Shown: one piece after another, positions 14,735 through 16,068 of the stretch
Position numbering within the stretch: position 1 is the first letter of the stretch
How the letters are laid out: each line of letters begins with the position of its first letter
From: an uncultured Prevotella sp.
GTDB lineage: Bacteria; Bacteroidota; Bacteroidia; Bacteroidales; Bacteroidaceae
Direction of reading: 5' to 3'
DNA length: 16,068 bases
NCBI GenBank assembly: GCA_937877595.1
Contig: CALFIY010000038.1
Span: 1 to 16,068, forward strand
The notes under the pieces: model-generated
What the model was told of the DNA's origin: nothing
Database searches by the model: none
The model's input: only the letters and a program-made list of their open reading frames with translations
Program-made: the position numbers and the translations under genes

Positions 14735-14740
14735 AAAAGG
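14735..14740 (+). promoter_or_regulatory. Ribosome-binding site deciding the korB start
   Basis: AAAAGG lies 5 bp before ATG 14746. The longer frame from GTG 14740 would begin inside this site, so ATG 14746 (protein start MSTYKFQDYKKGQPRWCPGCG) is preferred. Confidence 0.6.
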
Positions 14741-14745
14741 TGAAT

Positions 14746-15753
14746 ATGAGTACTTATAAATTCCAAGACTATAAAAAAGGACAGCCGCGCTGGTGTCCGG
14801 GATGCGGCGACCACTTCTTCCTGGCATCGCTGCACAAGGCAATGGCTGAATGTGGCGTGGCACCTCACGATATAGCGGTGATTTCGGGTATCGGATGCTC
14901 CAGCAGACTGCCGTACTATGTCAACACCTACGCCATGCAGACAATACACGGGCGCGCCGCAGCCATCGCTACCGGTGCGAAAGTGGCAAATCCACGGCTC
15001 TGCGTATGGCAGGTGTCGGGCGACGGCGACGGACTGGCCATCGGTGGCAACCACTTCATACACGCCATGCGCCGAAACATCGACCTTAACATGATACTGC
15101 TCAACAACCGCATCTACGGACTGACGAAAGGACAGTATTCGCCGACGTCGCCACGCGGCTTCGTCTCAAAGTCGAGCCCTTACGGCACGGTGGAGGACCC
15201 GTTCCGCCCGGCAGAACTCTGCTTCGGTGCGCGCGGAAGGTTCTTCGCACGCTCCGTGGCTACGGATGCTGCAGAGACACAGGCCATTCTGAAGGCTGCC
15301 TACCAGCACAAGGGGGCTGCCGTTTGCGAGATACTGCAGAACTGCGTCATCTTCAACGACGGCTGTCACGACTCGGTATACAATAATGCCGGCAGAAAGA
15401 AAAATGCCATCTATGTGCGTCACGGAGAGAAACTCGTCTTCGGAGAGAATAACGAGTTAGGCCTCGTGCAGCAGGGCTTCGGCCTGAAAGTGGTGGAAAT
15501 CGGCAAGGACGGATACACACTGGACGATGTACTGGTGCACGACGCACACTGCGAGGACAATACGCTGCAACTGAAACTTGCCATGATGTCCAACGAGGAC
15601 GGCTTCCCCGTGGCTCTCGGAGTGATACGCGACGTAGAGGCTCCAACCTACGAGACGGCTGTGCACGAACAGATAGCAGAGGTGTCGGCACAGAAGAAAT
15701 ACCACAACTTCACCGAACTGCTCAACACCAACGACGTCTGGGAGGTGAAATAG
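14746..15753 (+). CDS. korB: 2-oxoglutarate (2-oxoacid):ferredoxin oxidoreductase, beta subunit
   Basis: This 335-residue subunit binds thiamine diphosphate and one [4Fe-4S] cluster and forms the active site with KorA. Cluster ligands are probably C17 and C20 (WCPGCGDH), C51 (GIGCSSRL) and C200 (LQNCVIFNDG). The TPP/Mg motif runs from GDGDG (92-96) to NNRIYGLTKGQYSPTS (from 120). SSRLPYYVNTYAMQTIHGRA is typical of KorB. The spacing to korA, the shared strand and the ribosome-binding site indicate one operon. No korC or korD (separate gamma or ferredoxin-like subunit) is present, as expected with a fused KorA, so electrons should go to a free ferredoxin. Confidence 0.95.
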   Translation: MSTYKFQDYKKGQPRWCPGCGDHFFLASLHKAMAECGVAPHDIAVISGIGCSSRLPYYVNTYAMQTIHGRAAAIATGAKVANPRLCVWQVSGDGDGLAIGGNHFIHAMRRNIDLNMILLNNRIYGLTKGQYSPTSPRGFVSKSSPYGTVEDPFRPAELCFGARGRFFARSVATDAAETQAILKAAYQHKGAAVCEILQNCVIFNDGCHDSVYNNAGRKKNAIYVRHGEKLVFGENNELGLVQQGFGLKVVEIGKDGYTLDDVLVHDAHCEDNTLQLKLAMMSNEDGFPVALGVIRDVEAPTYETAVHEQIAEVSAQKKYHNFTELLNTNDVWEVK

Positions 15754-15780
15754 GGCAACTTACGCGATTTGTCGTAATGT

Positions 15781-15821
15781 CGTTATTACGTTATAACGTC
15801 TGTCGTTATCACGTTATAACG
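15781..15821. repeat. 18-mer CGTTATNACGTTATAACG, copies 2 and 3
   Basis: Two copies (15781-15798 with T at position 7, 15804-15821 with C) start 23 bp apart between korB and gpmI, each containing the palindrome CGTTATAACG. Degenerate pieces flank them (CGTAAT at 15771, CGTTAT at 15828). The array ends 44 bp before the gpmI ATG. A perfect-palindrome version lies at 8433-8450. Confidence 0.65.
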
Positions 15822-15865
15822 ATGTTGCGTTATTAAGAAAACCAAAAACAAACAAAATAAGAACA

Positions 15866-16068
15866 ATGGCAAAGAAAGCATTACTGATGATCCTCGACGG
15901 ATGGGGAATCGGAAAACATGGAAAGGGTGACGTGATTTACAATACGCCGACGCCATATCTCGATCTGCTGACAGCAACGTCGGCACACTCGCAACTGCAG
16001 GCAAGCGGCGAAGACGTAGGACTGCCCGACGGACAGATGGGCAACTCGGAAGTGGGACACCTCAACAT
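15866..16068 (+). CDS. gpmI: 2,3-bisphosphoglycerate-independent phosphoglycerate mutase, N-terminal part (cut by window edge)
   Basis: The first 67 residues (MAKKALLMILDGWGIGKHG onward) match the cofactor-independent, manganese-dependent mutase that interconverts 3- and 2-phosphoglycerate in glycolysis. Visible motifs are the metal-binding LDGWGIG (9-15), the NTPTPYLDLL segment, and GQMGNSEVGHLN, which holds the serine that carries the phosphate during catalysis. The family is normally about 505-515 residues; the rest lies right of the window. The 112-bp gap after korB has no consensus TAnnTTTG promoter but contains the paired 18-mers, so expression may come from korAB read-through or from a promoter type not recognised here. 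Confidence 0.95.
   Translation, partial: MAKKALLMILDGWGIGKHGKGDVIYNTPTPYLDLLTATSAHSQLQASGEDVGLPDGQMGNSEVGHLN

Noticed and set aside
14740..14745. GTG start for korB, two residues longer
   Set aside because: The GTG overlaps the AAAAGG ribosome-binding site, which is well placed for the ATG at 14746.

Overview
The window looks like chromosome from a Prevotella-type member of the Bacteroidales. This rests on several visible traits. Promoters fit the Bacteroidetes form (TTTG, 19-21 bp, TAnnTTTG), ribosome-binding sites are mostly absent, and KorA is the fused gamma-alpha form. There is an LpxH-type hydrolase, and a large exported protein ends in the short tail common in Prevotella type IX secretion substrates. 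No rRNA, tRNA, CRISPR array, insertion sequence or phage module is visible.

Left block (1-7217): sugar use. On the minus strand a rhamnose operon reads GH28 glycosidase, rhamnulokinase (rhaB), L-rhamnose isomerase (rhaA), rhamnose transporter (rhaT, cut by the left edge). A well-formed promoter lies before the GH28 gene. Divergent from it is a secreted 831-residue GH2-type glycosidase. Together they suggest trimming of rhamnogalacturonan outside the cytoplasm, followed by uptake, isomerisation and phosphorylation of L-rhamnose. The aldolase and a regulator are not in the window and may lie to the left; no SusC/SusD pair is present.

Middle block (7218-9148): LpxH (lipid A synthesis) on the plus strand converges on a minus-strand group. 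That group holds a SufT/MIP18-like Fe-S assembly protein, a small secreted lysozyme-like protein, and a 39-residue ORF that resembles the detached C-terminus of an MBOAT acyltransferase.

Repeat and surface-protein block (9149-12345): 21-bp tandem repeats with AGCGCT cores lie beyond the intrinsic terminator of a 936-residue multidomain exported protein, which has its own good promoter.

Right block (12426-16068): a promoter overlapping a perfect 14-bp palindrome leads into an eroded toxin-antitoxin pair (frameshifted antitoxin, PIN toxin cut to its N-terminus). This is followed at once by korA and korB (2-oxoacid:ferredoxin oxidoreductase) and the start of gpmI (phosphoglycerate mutase). An 18-mer, CGTTATNACGTTATAACG, occurs once before the SufT-like gene and twice before gpmI.

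The best candidates for something not yet described are the phased AGCGCT repeats, the recurring 18-mer, the toxin-antitoxin relic whose promoter may now serve korAB, and the MBOAT-tail microprotein. None amounts to a clearly new system on sequence alone.
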